A program made the position numbers and the translations under genes. From Xanthomonas arboricola (lineage in GTDB: Bacteria; Pseudomonadota; Gammaproteobacteria; Xanthomonadales; Xanthomonadaceae): a stretch of DNA of 64,000 nt. The stretch is from assembly GCF_003353015.1 (NCBI RefSeq), contig NZ_QREM01000009.1, positions 430,716 through 494,715 of the forward strand. Direction: 5' to 3'. The notes under the pieces were generated by a model that did not search any database, was not told where the DNA came from, and saw only the letters and a list, made by a program, of their open reading frames with translations. Positions 47,716-55,712 of the stretch are shown in pieces. Within the stretch, counting starts at the first letter, position 1, and each line of letters opens with the position of its first letter.

Positions 47716-49704
47716 ATGACGCCTGAACTCGGCCAGATCGCACTGATCCTGGCGCTGCTGCTTTCGCTTGCCCAGGGCGTGTTGCCGCTGATCGGCGCCT
47801 GGCGCGGCAATCCCGCATTGATGGGCATTGCGCGGCCTGCTGCGGTCGGCCAGGCGCTGTTCGTGTGGATGGCGTTCGGCCTGCTCGCCTGGTCGCTGCT
47901 GTCGCTGGATCTTTCGGTGCGCTATGTCGCCGACAACGCCAACACCGCCCTGCCCTGGTACTACCGCTTCGCCGCGGTGTGGGGTGCGCACGAAGGCTCG
48001 CTGCTGCTGTGGATCGCGATCCTGTCGACCTGGACGGTGCTGCTGGCCGCCTTCAGCCGGCATCTGCCGCAGGCTTTGGCCGCACGCGTGCTGGCGGTGC
48101 TGGGGCTGGTGTCGGTGGGCTTTCTGGCCTTCATCCTGCTGACCTCCAATCCGTTCGGGCGGCTGTCGCCGATTCCACTGGACGGCAACGAGCTCAATCC
48201 GGTGCTGCAGGACCCGGGCATGACCTTCCACCCGCCGGTGCTGTACACCGGCTATGTGGGGTTCTCGGTGGCGTTCGCGTTCGCGGTGGCGGCGCTGCTC
48301 GGCGGCGAGCTGGAACAGGCCTGGGTGCGCTGGGCGCGGCCGTGGACCAACGTGGCCTGGGCCTGCCTCACCGCCGGCATCGTGGCCGGCAGCTGGTGGG
48401 CCTACGCGGAACTGGGCTGGGGCGGCTGGTGGTTCTGGGACCCGGTGGAAAACGCCAGCTTCATGCCGTGGCTGGTCGGCACCGCGCTGATCCACACCCA
48501 GGCGGTCACCGAAAAACGCGGCAGCCTGCGCGCCTGGACCATCCTGCTGTCGATCCTGGCGTTCTCGCTGTCGTTGCTGGGCACCTTCCTGGTGCGCTCG
48601 GGCGTGCTGACCTCGGTGCATGCCTTCGCCGCCGATCCGCGCCGCGGCCTGTACATCCTGATCTTCCTGATCGCCGTGGTCGGCGGCTCGTTGCTGCTGT
48701 ACGCGCTGCGCGCACCGCGGATCGCCAGCGGCAAGCCGTTCGCCGCCGCCTCGCGCGAGACCGCGATCCTGATCGGCAACCTGCTGCTCACCGTGGCCGC
48801 GGCGATGGTGTTGCTGGGCACCCTGTTTCCGCTGGTGGCCGATGCCTTCGGCCTGGGCAAGGTGTCGGTGGGGCCGCCCTATTTCGGCCTGCTGTTCCCG
48901 CTGCTGATGGTGCCGGTGATGCTGTTGCTGCCGTTCGGCCCGTACCTGCGCTGGGGCAAGGCCGAGATGGCGCCGTTGCGGGCACTGGGCACGCGCGCCG
49001 GCATCGCCGCGATCGCCTGTGCGCTGGTCGGCAGCCTGTTTGCCGATGGCCAGGCCAAGGCGGTTGCCGGGATCGGGGTCGCTGCATGGGTGGCAGCCGG
49101 CACCGCGCTGTACATGCACAAGCGCTGGCGCGAGATGCCGCGCGGCCGGCGCTTTCCGGCGGAAATGGCCGGCATGCTGCTCGCGCATGCGGGCGTGGCG
49201 GTGTTCGTTGCCGGTGTACTGGTCTCAGAGAGCCTGTCGGTCGAACGCGACGTGCGGCTGGCACCCGGGCAGACCGCCGAGATCGCCGGCTACGTCTTCC
49301 GCTTCGACGGCGTGCAACTGATCGACGGGCCGAACTGGAAGGCCGAACAGGGCAGCGTGCAGGTCAGCCGCGATGGCCAGGTGGTGGCGCAGCTGCATCC
49401 GCAAAAACGCCTGTACGGCAGCGAGCGCATCCAGACCGAGTCGGCGATCGATCCCGGCATCACCCGCGACCTGTACGTCGCCCTCGGCGAGCCGCTGGAC
49501 GACCAGCATATCGAGTACGACTGGACCCTGCGGCTGTACTACAAGCCCTTCATCCGCTGGATCTGGGCCGGCGGCCTGCTGATGATGCTGGGCGGTTTCG
49601 TCAGCGCCTGCGCACGCCGTTTCCGTGCGCCCGCCCTCGCCGCCACGGCGACCGCGGCGCCGGCACGCGCCACCAGTGTCACCACGCAGGAATCGCACGC
49701 ATGA
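47716..49704 (+). CDS. ccmF: Haem lyase subunit CcmF
   Basis: CcmF is the large membrane subunit of the holocytochrome c synthetase. The 662-residue protein has many helices, PWYYRFAAVWGAHEGSLLLW near residue 80 and the WWD motif GWGGWWFWDPVENASFMPWL near residue 235. HPPVLYTGYVGFSVAFAFAV precedes it. It is full length. An in-frame TTG two codons earlier is disfavoured. Confidence 0.96.
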   Translation: MTPELGQIALILALLLSLAQGVLPLIGAWRGNPALMGIARPAAVGQALFVWMAFGLLAWSLLSLDLSVRYVADNANTALPWYYRFAAVWGAHEGSLLLWIAILSTWTVLLAAFSRHLPQALAARVLAVLGLVSVGFLAFILLTSNPFGRLSPIPLDGNELNPVLQDPGMTFHPPVLYTGYVGFSVAFAFAVAALLGGELEQAWVRWARPWTNVAWACLTAGIVAGSWWAYAELGWGGWWFWDPVENASFMPWLVGTALIHTQAVTEKRGSLRAWTILLSILAFSLSLLGTFLVRSGVLTSVHAFAADPRRGLYILIFLIAVVGGSLLLYALRAPRIASGKPFAAASRETAILIGNLLLTVAAAMVLLGTLFPLVADAFGLGKVSVGPPYFGLLFPLLMVPVMLLLPFGPYLRWGKAEMAPLRALGTRAGIAAIACALVGSLFADGQAKAVAGIGVAAWVAAGTALYMHKRWREMPRGRRFPAEMAGMLLAHAGVAVFVAGVLVSESLSVERDVRLAPGQTAEIAGYVFRFDGVQLIDGPNWKAEQGSVQVSRDGQVVAQLHPQKRLYGSERIQTESAIDPGITRDLYVALGEPLDDQHIEYDWTLRLYYKPFIRWIWAGGLLMMLGGFVSACARRFRAPALAATATAAPARATSVTTQESHA

Positions 49705-50243
49705 ACCGTCTGTTGCCCTTGCTGGGTTTCCTGCTGCTGGCGGCGCTGTTCGGCTTCGGCATCTACTGGACGATGCAGCACAACCCGCGCGAGGTGCCCT
49801 CGCCGTTGATCGGCAAGCCGGCGCCGGCGTTTTCGTTGCCGCGGCTGGATCAGCCCGGGCAACGCATCAGCCGCGATCAGCTGCTGGGCAAGGCCTACGT
49901 GCTCAATGTGTTCGGCAGCTGGTGCGCCGAGTGCGTGCACGAACATCCGCTGCTGATGGCCCGCGCCAGCCGGCTCGGGGTGCCGCTGATCGGCTACAAC
50001 TACAAGGACGCACCTGCCGACGCCACGGCCTGGCTTGCGCAGTACGGCAATCCGTATGCGTTGGTGATTGCCGACGAAGCCGGCCAGACCGCGATCGATT
50101 TCGGCGTCTACGGCGCGCCGGAGAGTTTCCTGATCGATGCGCAAGGCGTGATCCGCTACAAGCACATCGGCGTGCTCACGCCCGCGGTCATCAACGACGA
50201 GCTGCTGCCTGCCATCGCTGCATTGCCCGGAGCCAGCCCGTGA
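49701..50243 (+). CDS. ccmG: Thiol:disulphide interchange protein CcmG/DsbE
   Basis: A 180-residue membrane-anchored thioredoxin-like protein that keeps the apocytochrome CXXCH cysteines reduced. The active site is NVFGSWCAECVHEHP (Cys75, Cys78) and GAPESFLIDAQGVIRYKHIG lies near the C-terminus. An ATGA overlap couples it to ccmF. Confidence 0.95.
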   Translation: MNRLLPLLGFLLLAALFGFGIYWTMQHNPREVPSPLIGKPAPAFSLPRLDQPGQRISRDQLLGKAYVLNVFGSWCAECVHEHPLLMARASRLGVPLIGYNYKDAPADATAWLAQYGNPYALVIADEAGQTAIDFGVYGAPESFLIDAQGVIRYKHIGVLTPAVINDELLPAIAALPGASP

Positions 50244-50725
50244 TGGCGGCGCTTCGCGCATGGCGCCGGTACTGGCACATGCAGGGCCGGCCCTTGCGTC
50301 TGCTGCTGGTGTTGCTGCTGGGCGCGTTGCTGGCACCGCCACTGGCGGCGCAGGCGGTGGACCCGCTGCCGTTCAAGAACCGCAGCGACGAAGCGCGCTA
50401 CCAGCGCCTGACCGCGCAGCTGCGCTGCCTGGTCTGCCAGAACGAGAACCTGGCCGACTCCAACGCCGCGCTCGCGCGCGACCTGCGCCACCAGGTGTTC
50501 GCGCAACTGCAGGCCGGCAGGAGCGATGCGCAGATCAAGCAGTACATGGTCGATCGCTATTCGGATTTCGTGCTGTACGACCCACCGGTCAAGCGCGGCA
50601 CCTGGCTGCTGTGGTTCGGCCCATTGCTGCTGCTGGGCGCCGGCGCGGGCGTGGTGGTCCATACCGTGCGCAAACGCGCGCGCGCCGGCACACCGGTGGC
50701 GCCGCAGGCGGAGGAAGAGTGGTGA
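50243..50725 (+). CDS. ccmH: Cytochrome c maturation protein CcmH (CycL)
   Basis: A 160-residue protein with the redox motif LRCLVCQNENLADS (Cys62, Cys65), an N-terminal signal/anchor and a C-terminal membrane helix (about 125-145). YSDFVLYDPPVKRGTWLLW is a family mark. It acts in reduction and presentation of apocytochrome. The start overlaps the ccmG stop as TGATG. It is the short form, with the TPR part encoded separately in the next gene. Confidence 0.94.
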   Translation: MAALRAWRRYWHMQGRPLRLLLVLLLGALLAPPLAAQAVDPLPFKNRSDEARYQRLTAQLRCLVCQNENLADSNAALARDLRHQVFAQLQAGRSDAQIKQYMVDRYSDFVLYDPPVKRGTWLLWFGPLLLLGAGAGVVVHTVRKRARAGTPVAPQAEEEW

Positions 50726-51423
50726 TGACGGGGTTTTATGTCGCAAGCGCCGCGCTGGTGCTCATCGCCCTGCTGTTGCTGCTGGTGCCGTTGCTGCGCC
50801 GGCCCAAGCGCACCGGCAACGCAGGCTACCTGTTGCCGATGCTGCTGGTGCTCGGCGTGCCGATCGCCACCGCCGGCCTGTATCGGCTGGTCGGCGCGCC
50901 GGATGCGATCGCGCGGCGCGTGTACGCCAGCGCGCCGCCGGCGCAACCGGCGGCGGCAGCTGCGCCCACGGCCGCCGATGCGCAAGCCCGCACCGCCGAT
51001 GCCGTACAGGAGCAGGCGCTGGACGCGTGGATGCAGCAAGCCAAGCTGCACGAGCAGGACAACCGCCCGGCCGACGCGCGCGAGGCCTATGCGCAAGCGC
51101 TGAAGATCGCGCCGGATCTCAGCGCCGCCATCGTCGGCTGGGTGGCCGCGGACATGGCCACGCGCAGCGATTTCGCCATCGATGCCGATTCGCGCGCCCG
51201 CCTGCAACAGGTGGTCGCACGCGAACCGGATCATCAACGCGGCCTGTGGCTGCTGGGCATCAGCGACTTCCAGCAGCAGGACTACCGCGCCGCCAGCGCA
51301 CACTGGCGCCATCTGCATGACTTGCTCGATACCGGTTCGCCGATGCAAAAGGCGGTGGCCGACAAGATCGCCGTGGCCGAAGCGCTGGCACGCGCACGGC
51401 AATCCGGTCGCGCAACGCGCTGA
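50725..51423 (+). CDS. ccmI: TPR-containing cytochrome c maturation protein CcmI (CycH)
   Basis: A 232-residue protein with two N-terminal membrane helices (about 4-22 and 33-52) and a periplasmic TPR region (about 92-220) that binds the C-terminus of apocytochromes. It is shorter than many CcmI proteins, with about three TPR units. The TGATG overlap with ccmH and the GAGGAAGAG before it support the start. It ends the ccm operon. Confidence 0.88.
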   Translation: MTGFYVASAALVLIALLLLLVPLLRRPKRTGNAGYLLPMLLVLGVPIATAGLYRLVGAPDAIARRVYASAPPAQPAAAAAPTAADAQARTADAVQEQALDAWMQQAKLHEQDNRPADAREAYAQALKIAPDLSAAIVGWVAADMATRSDFAIDADSRARLQQVVAREPDHQRGLWLLGISDFQQQDYRAASAHWRHLHDLLDTGSPMQKAVADKIAVAEALARARQSGRATR

Positions 51424-51520
51424 AATCAGCCGCGCGCCGTCTCCGCGTTCAGGGACACCACGACGCCGTCCGACCGCTGCGCCGCGCTGGTGTCGGGGCG
51501 CGATGGACCGCGCACCGCAC

Positions 51521-53593
51521 TCAGGCCGATGGCCCCAGCACCTCGTGCAGCTTTCCGCTGAACTCGCCCAGCGTGAACGGCTTGGCGATCATGCTCATGC
51601 CTTCGGCAAGAAACTCGCCGCGATCGCGCGCGGTTTCCGCATAGCCGGTCATGAAGATCACCGGCAGATCGCGCCGCGACTGCCGCGCGATCTCCGCCAG
51701 CTGACGCCCGTTGAGCCCCGGCAGGCCCACATCGGTCACCAGCAGATCGATCCGCCGCGGTGAGGCCAGGATCGGCAGCGCCGCATCCGCGTCGGCAACC
51801 ACGTCGGCCTCATAGCCCAGTTCGTTGAGCAGCTCGGTCACCAGCAGCCGCACCTGTTCGTCGTCTTCCACCACCAGCACCTGCTGGCCGCGCCCGGCCA
51901 CCACCGCCCCGGCTTGCGGCTGCGGCGACACCGCCGGCGGATGCAGACCGGCCGGCAGGTACAGGCTCACCGTGGTACCCACCCCCAGCTCGGACTCCAC
52001 CCACACCTGCCCGTTGGACTGTTGCATGAAGCCGTAGATCATCGACATGCCCAGGCCGGTGCCCTGCCCGATCGGCTTGGTGGTGTAGAACGGTTCGAAC
52101 ACACGCTCCAGCACATCGGCCGGCATGCCGGCGCCGCTGTCGGTGACCGACACCACCGCGTAATCGCCCGGCGCCAGCGTCACCGCGCGCCCGAGTTCCA
52201 GCGGCAGCCCTTCGACCTGCAGGCGCCGGGTGGCGATGCGCAACTTTCCGCCGTCTGGCATCGCATCGCGGGCATTGATCGCCAGGTTGAGCAAGGCGCT
52301 TTCCAGCTGGTTTTCGTCGACGTAGGCCTGCGGCAGGTCGGGCTGCAGGTCGGTGTCCAGATGCACCGACTCGCCCAGCGTGCGCGCCAGCAATTCCTGC
52401 AGCGAGACCACCAGGTCGTTCAGATGCAGATGGCGTGCTTCCAGCGATTGCCGGCGCGAAAACGCCAGCAGCCGTTGCGTCAGCGCAGCCGCGCGCAGGG
52501 CCGATGCCGACGCCACATCCAGGAAACGGCCCAGCCCTTCGGTGCGGCCCTGATCGATGCGCAGGCGCGCCAGATCCAGCGCCGACAGGATGCCGGTCAG
52601 CATGTTGTTGAAGTCGTGCGCGATGCCGCCGGTCAGCTGGCCCACCGCTTCCATTTTCTGCGCCTGGCGCAGTGCCGCCTCGCTGGACTCGCGCGCCAGC
52701 ATCTGCTGCTGCAGCTCGGCGGTGCGCTCGGCCACCTTGACCTCGAGCAGGCTGGCCTGCTGCTGGATCGATTCCAGCGCCAGCGCGCGCGCGGTGATGT
52801 CGGTGGCAAACACATGGAAACCGTCCACCTTGCCCTCTGCGTCCAGGCGCGGCATGTAGCGGATCTCCGCATCCCGCCGGCGCCCGTCGGCGTGCGGCCA
52901 GCTCGCCTCCACCGTCAATGCCTGCCCGGCCAGTGCGGCTTCGATCCAGGCGCGACGCTCCTGCACCACCGCAGGTCCGACCACGTCCACCAGTGGCCGT
53001 CCGATCACCTCGGCAGGCGGGATGCCGATCCAGTCCTCGTAAGAGCGGTTGGCGAAGCGATACACCAGATCCTTGTCGATGAAGGCGATCAGCACCGGCA
53101 GCGCGTCGGTGACCCGGCGCAACTCGGCCTCGCTGGATATCAAGGCGGTCTTGTGTTCCGCCAACTGCGCCATCTGGTCGCGGATCACGAACTGCTTCTG
53201 GCGCGACCGCAATGCGGTGGAAATCGCGCTCAGCAACGACGACGAACTCAGCGGCCGTTCCAGCTCGATGACATTGGTCACTTCCGGCGGCAGCGTGGCC
53301 TGGCGCCCGCCGTGGGCGCCGCGTGGTGCACGCAGCAGCACGAACGGAATATCCGACCAGGCAGCCTGGCTCTGCAGGATGTGCGAGAGCCGCTGCAGAT
53401 CGCCGCTTACCGCCTCCTCGGTCAACACCACCACACCGGACGCATCGAGCAGGTCGTCGGCCAGCGCAGCCAGCGAGCCGTAGACCCGGCGCGTCAGCCC
53501 CCGTTGACCGACGATGCCGGCAATGCTGTCCGCATCGCGGCCGAACGGCGCGATGATGTGGACGATGGACCCATCCAGGTCACAGGTGGTCAA
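51521..53593 (-). CDS. Hybrid sensor histidine kinase with PAS domain and receiver
   Basis: A 690-residue soluble hybrid kinase. Residues 1-130 look like a degenerate receiver, a PAS domain (about 155-270) follows, then a coiled linker, the HisKA H-box GGIAHDFNN (His326), an HATPase domain (NARDAMPDGG, GTGLGMSMIYG) and a C-terminal receiver with Asp621 in LLVTDVGLPG. No membrane helix is present. The start is TTG at 53593, inside the end of the kaiC-like gene (14-base overlap), so the two are coupled. Confidence 0.88.
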   Translation of the reverse strand: MTTCDLDGSIVHIIAPFGRDADSIAGIVGQRGLTRRVYGSLAALADDLLDASGVVVLTEEAVSGDLQRLSHILQSQAAWSDIPFVLLRAPRGAHGGRQATLPPEVTNVIELERPLSSSSLLSAISTALRSRQKQFVIRDQMAQLAEHKTALISSEAELRRVTDALPVLIAFIDKDLVYRFANRSYEDWIGIPPAEVIGRPLVDVVGPAVVQERRAWIEAALAGQALTVEASWPHADGRRRDAEIRYMPRLDAEGKVDGFHVFATDITARALALESIQQQASLLEVKVAERTAELQQQMLARESSEAALRQAQKMEAVGQLTGGIAHDFNNMLTGILSALDLARLRIDQGRTEGLGRFLDVASASALRAAALTQRLLAFSRRQSLEARHLHLNDLVVSLQELLARTLGESVHLDTDLQPDLPQAYVDENQLESALLNLAINARDAMPDGGKLRIATRRLQVEGLPLELGRAVTLAPGDYAVVSVTDSGAGMPADVLERVFEPFYTTKPIGQGTGLGMSMIYGFMQQSNGQVWVESELGVGTTVSLYLPAGLHPPAVSPQPQAGAVVAGRGQQVLVVEDDEQVRLLVTELLNELGYEADVVADADAALPILASPRRIDLLVTDVGLPGLNGRQLAEIARQSRRDLPVIFMTGYAETARDRGEFLAEGMSMIAKPFTLGEFSGKLHEVLGPSA

Positions 53594-55094
53594 GTGGACG
53601 ATCCAGCAACGGCGTATCGTCCCCGACGAAGTGCGGCGTACCGGTCAGCACGCCATGGAATTTTTCCAGCGGCTCGCTCAGATGGATACCGCTCGACCCG
53701 ATGCGCAACTCGCGGATCGAATCCTCATGCGCGCCGCTGCGGTTCTTGATCACCGACAAGGCCTTGCGGATGCGTCCCTGCGCCTCGAAGAAGCGGAACA
53801 GGATGACGGTATCGGCCATGTAGGAGATGTTGAGGTTGCCGGTGGACATCGTGCCGACCAGGCCATGCTGCGGATTGACCAGGAAGGTGGTCACGCCGCT
53901 CTGGTTGAGATAGGACAGCAACTCGTGCATCTGCAGCATCAACTGCTTTTCCTGCGGCATCGAGGTGAGATAGCCGTTGAGGCTGTCGATCACCAGCAGC
54001 CGGCAGTCGCGCTCTTCCACGCTGGCGCGCACCGCCCAGGCGAACTCGCCCGGGGTCAGTTCGGCCGGATCCATCTGATGCAGTTCCAGCAGGCCCGCGT
54101 CCAGATACTTGCGCAGGTCCATGCCCAGGCTCTCGGCACGCGTCAGCAAGGTACCGGTGCGCTCGTCGAACTCCAGGATGCAGCAATGCTCGCCGCGTTC
54201 GCAGGCGGCGGTGACGTACTGCAGCGCGATATTGGTCTTGCCCGAACCGGCAGGCCCGGTCAACAGCGTGCTGGTGCCACGCAGCGGCCCCCCGTGCAAC
54301 AGCGCATCGATCCGCTCCACGCCGCTGGACACCGCATCGCCAATGAACGGCACGTGGTGATCGGAGGCGATCAGGCGCGGATAGATCCGCATGCCGCCGG
54401 TGCTGATGGTGATGTCGTGATAGCCGGCGATGAAATCCACGCCACGCAGTTTCTGCACCTGCATGCGCCGACGCGCCGCGCCGAAATCCAGCGTCATGCG
54501 TTCCAGCGAAATCACTCCATGGCACAGGCTGTGCAGATGCGCATCGCGTTCGCCATTCTCGCCGGTGAGGTCATCGACCAGGAATACGGTGATGTTGCGC
54601 GGCGCAAAGAACTGCTTGAGCCCCAGCACCTGGCGCCGGTAGCGCAGCGAATCCTGTGCCAGCAGGCGCAACTCGGACAACGAATCGAACACCACACGCG
54701 TCGGCTTGACCCGGTCCACCTCGGCCTGGATCAGCTTGATGGTGCCGTCCAGCTCCATTTCCCACGGGTGCAGGATGGACTGCTGGCGTCCATCGCCCAG
54801 AAACGCCTCAGCCGAAGCAAGCTCGAAGATATGCAGCGCCTCCAGCGACCAGTCGTGCGAGCTGGCCACCTCGTTGAGCTCGTCGATGGTCTCCGACAAG
54901 GTCACATACAGGCAGCTCTCGCCCTTGGCCGCGCCATCGAGCAGGAACTGCAGCGACGCGGTGGTCTTGCCGGAGCCGGGCTGGCCTTCCAGCAGGTACA
55001 GGCGGTTGGGCGGCAGTCCGCCGCGCAGGATGGTGTCAAGCCCTGTCGTACCAGTCGTAATGCGGTTTGCGATCATCGGCTTCAGATTTCCCAT
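53580..55094 (-). CDS. KaiC-like double-ATPase
   Basis: A 504-residue protein with two tandem RecA/KaiC domains. Walker A motifs are GQPGSGKTT (37-45) and GPAGSGKTN (280-288); each domain has a KaiC-type Glu region (YVTLSETIDE, CILEFDERTG). KaiA and KaiB are absent, so it is not a classical clock; non-cyanobacterial KaiC proteins often pair with histidine kinases, as here. It may pass signals to the kinase encoded just downstream. An alternative start lies at 55076. Confidence 0.9.
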   Translation of the reverse strand: MGNLKPMIANRITTGTTGLDTILRGGLPPNRLYLLEGQPGSGKTTASLQFLLDGAAKGESCLYVTLSETIDELNEVASSHDWSLEALHIFELASAEAFLGDGRQQSILHPWEMELDGTIKLIQAEVDRVKPTRVVFDSLSELRLLAQDSLRYRRQVLGLKQFFAPRNITVFLVDDLTGENGERDAHLHSLCHGVISLERMTLDFGAARRRMQVQKLRGVDFIAGYHDITISTGGMRIYPRLIASDHHVPFIGDAVSSGVERIDALLHGGPLRGTSTLLTGPAGSGKTNIALQYVTAACERGEHCCILEFDERTGTLLTRAESLGMDLRKYLDAGLLELHQMDPAELTPGEFAWAVRASVEERDCRLLVIDSLNGYLTSMPQEKQLMLQMHELLSYLNQSGVTTFLVNPQHGLVGTMSTGNLNISYMADTVILFRFFEAQGRIRKALSVIKNRSGAHEDSIRELRIGSSGIHLSEPLEKFHGVLTGTPHFVGDDTPLLDRPLDHL

Positions 55095-55301
55095 GGGCGT
55101 AAATTTATCACGGGCACGTCATGCACCGCTGCGCGCGCGTGAATCGATCAGCTTGCTTGGCACGCCATGTACGTCCGCGAGACCGCCACCAACCGGTGCG
55201 CTGCGCCATGCGTCAAGACCGTTCCGACATGTTCGTCACGCGCGCGGGCCTAGCGTTGTCGTTGAAGTGCATCGCGTGGTCGCGATCGCTCGAGGACCGC
55301 G

Positions 55302-55676
55302 GTGAATCACGCATCATGTAACGCCCGTATCTTGCTGGTCGAAGACGACGATGCCATTCGCGTCATGACCGCAGACATCCTGGGTGACGAGGGTTACCAG
55401 GTCACCGCGTCGCCCGACGCCGAGCAGGCGCTGGAGCAGCTCAATCAGGCGCGCCCGTTCGACCTGCTGCTTTCCGATATCTGCCTGCCCGGCATGAACG
55501 GGCGCGACCTTGCCGACAGTGCACGCCGTTTGTATCCCGCGCTGCCCATCGTATTCATGACCGGCTATGCCGGCTCCATCGCCAATCGCGCCGATTTCCT
55601 GGATACCGGCATGCGCCTGTTGACCAAGCCGTTTTCATTGCGTGACCTGCTGGGCATCGTGCAGACCGCGCTGTAG
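55302..55676 (+). CDS. Single-domain response regulator receiver
   Basis: A 124-residue receiver with Asp59 in LLLSDICLPGMNGRDLAD, acidic pocket VEDDDAIR and Lys in LLTKPFS. There is no output domain. The start is GTG at 55302. It lies between two hybrid kinase operons, divergent from the kaiC-like gene, and may shuttle phosphate between them. Confidence 0.9.
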   Translation: MNHASCNARILLVEDDDAIRVMTADILGDEGYQVTASPDAEQALEQLNQARPFDLLLSDICLPGMNGRDLADSARRLYPALPIVFMTGYAGSIANRADFLDTGMRLLTKPFSLRDLLGIVQTAL

Positions 55677-55712
55677 ACGCGCTCGACCGACGCCTCGCCA
55701 GGCACGCACGCT

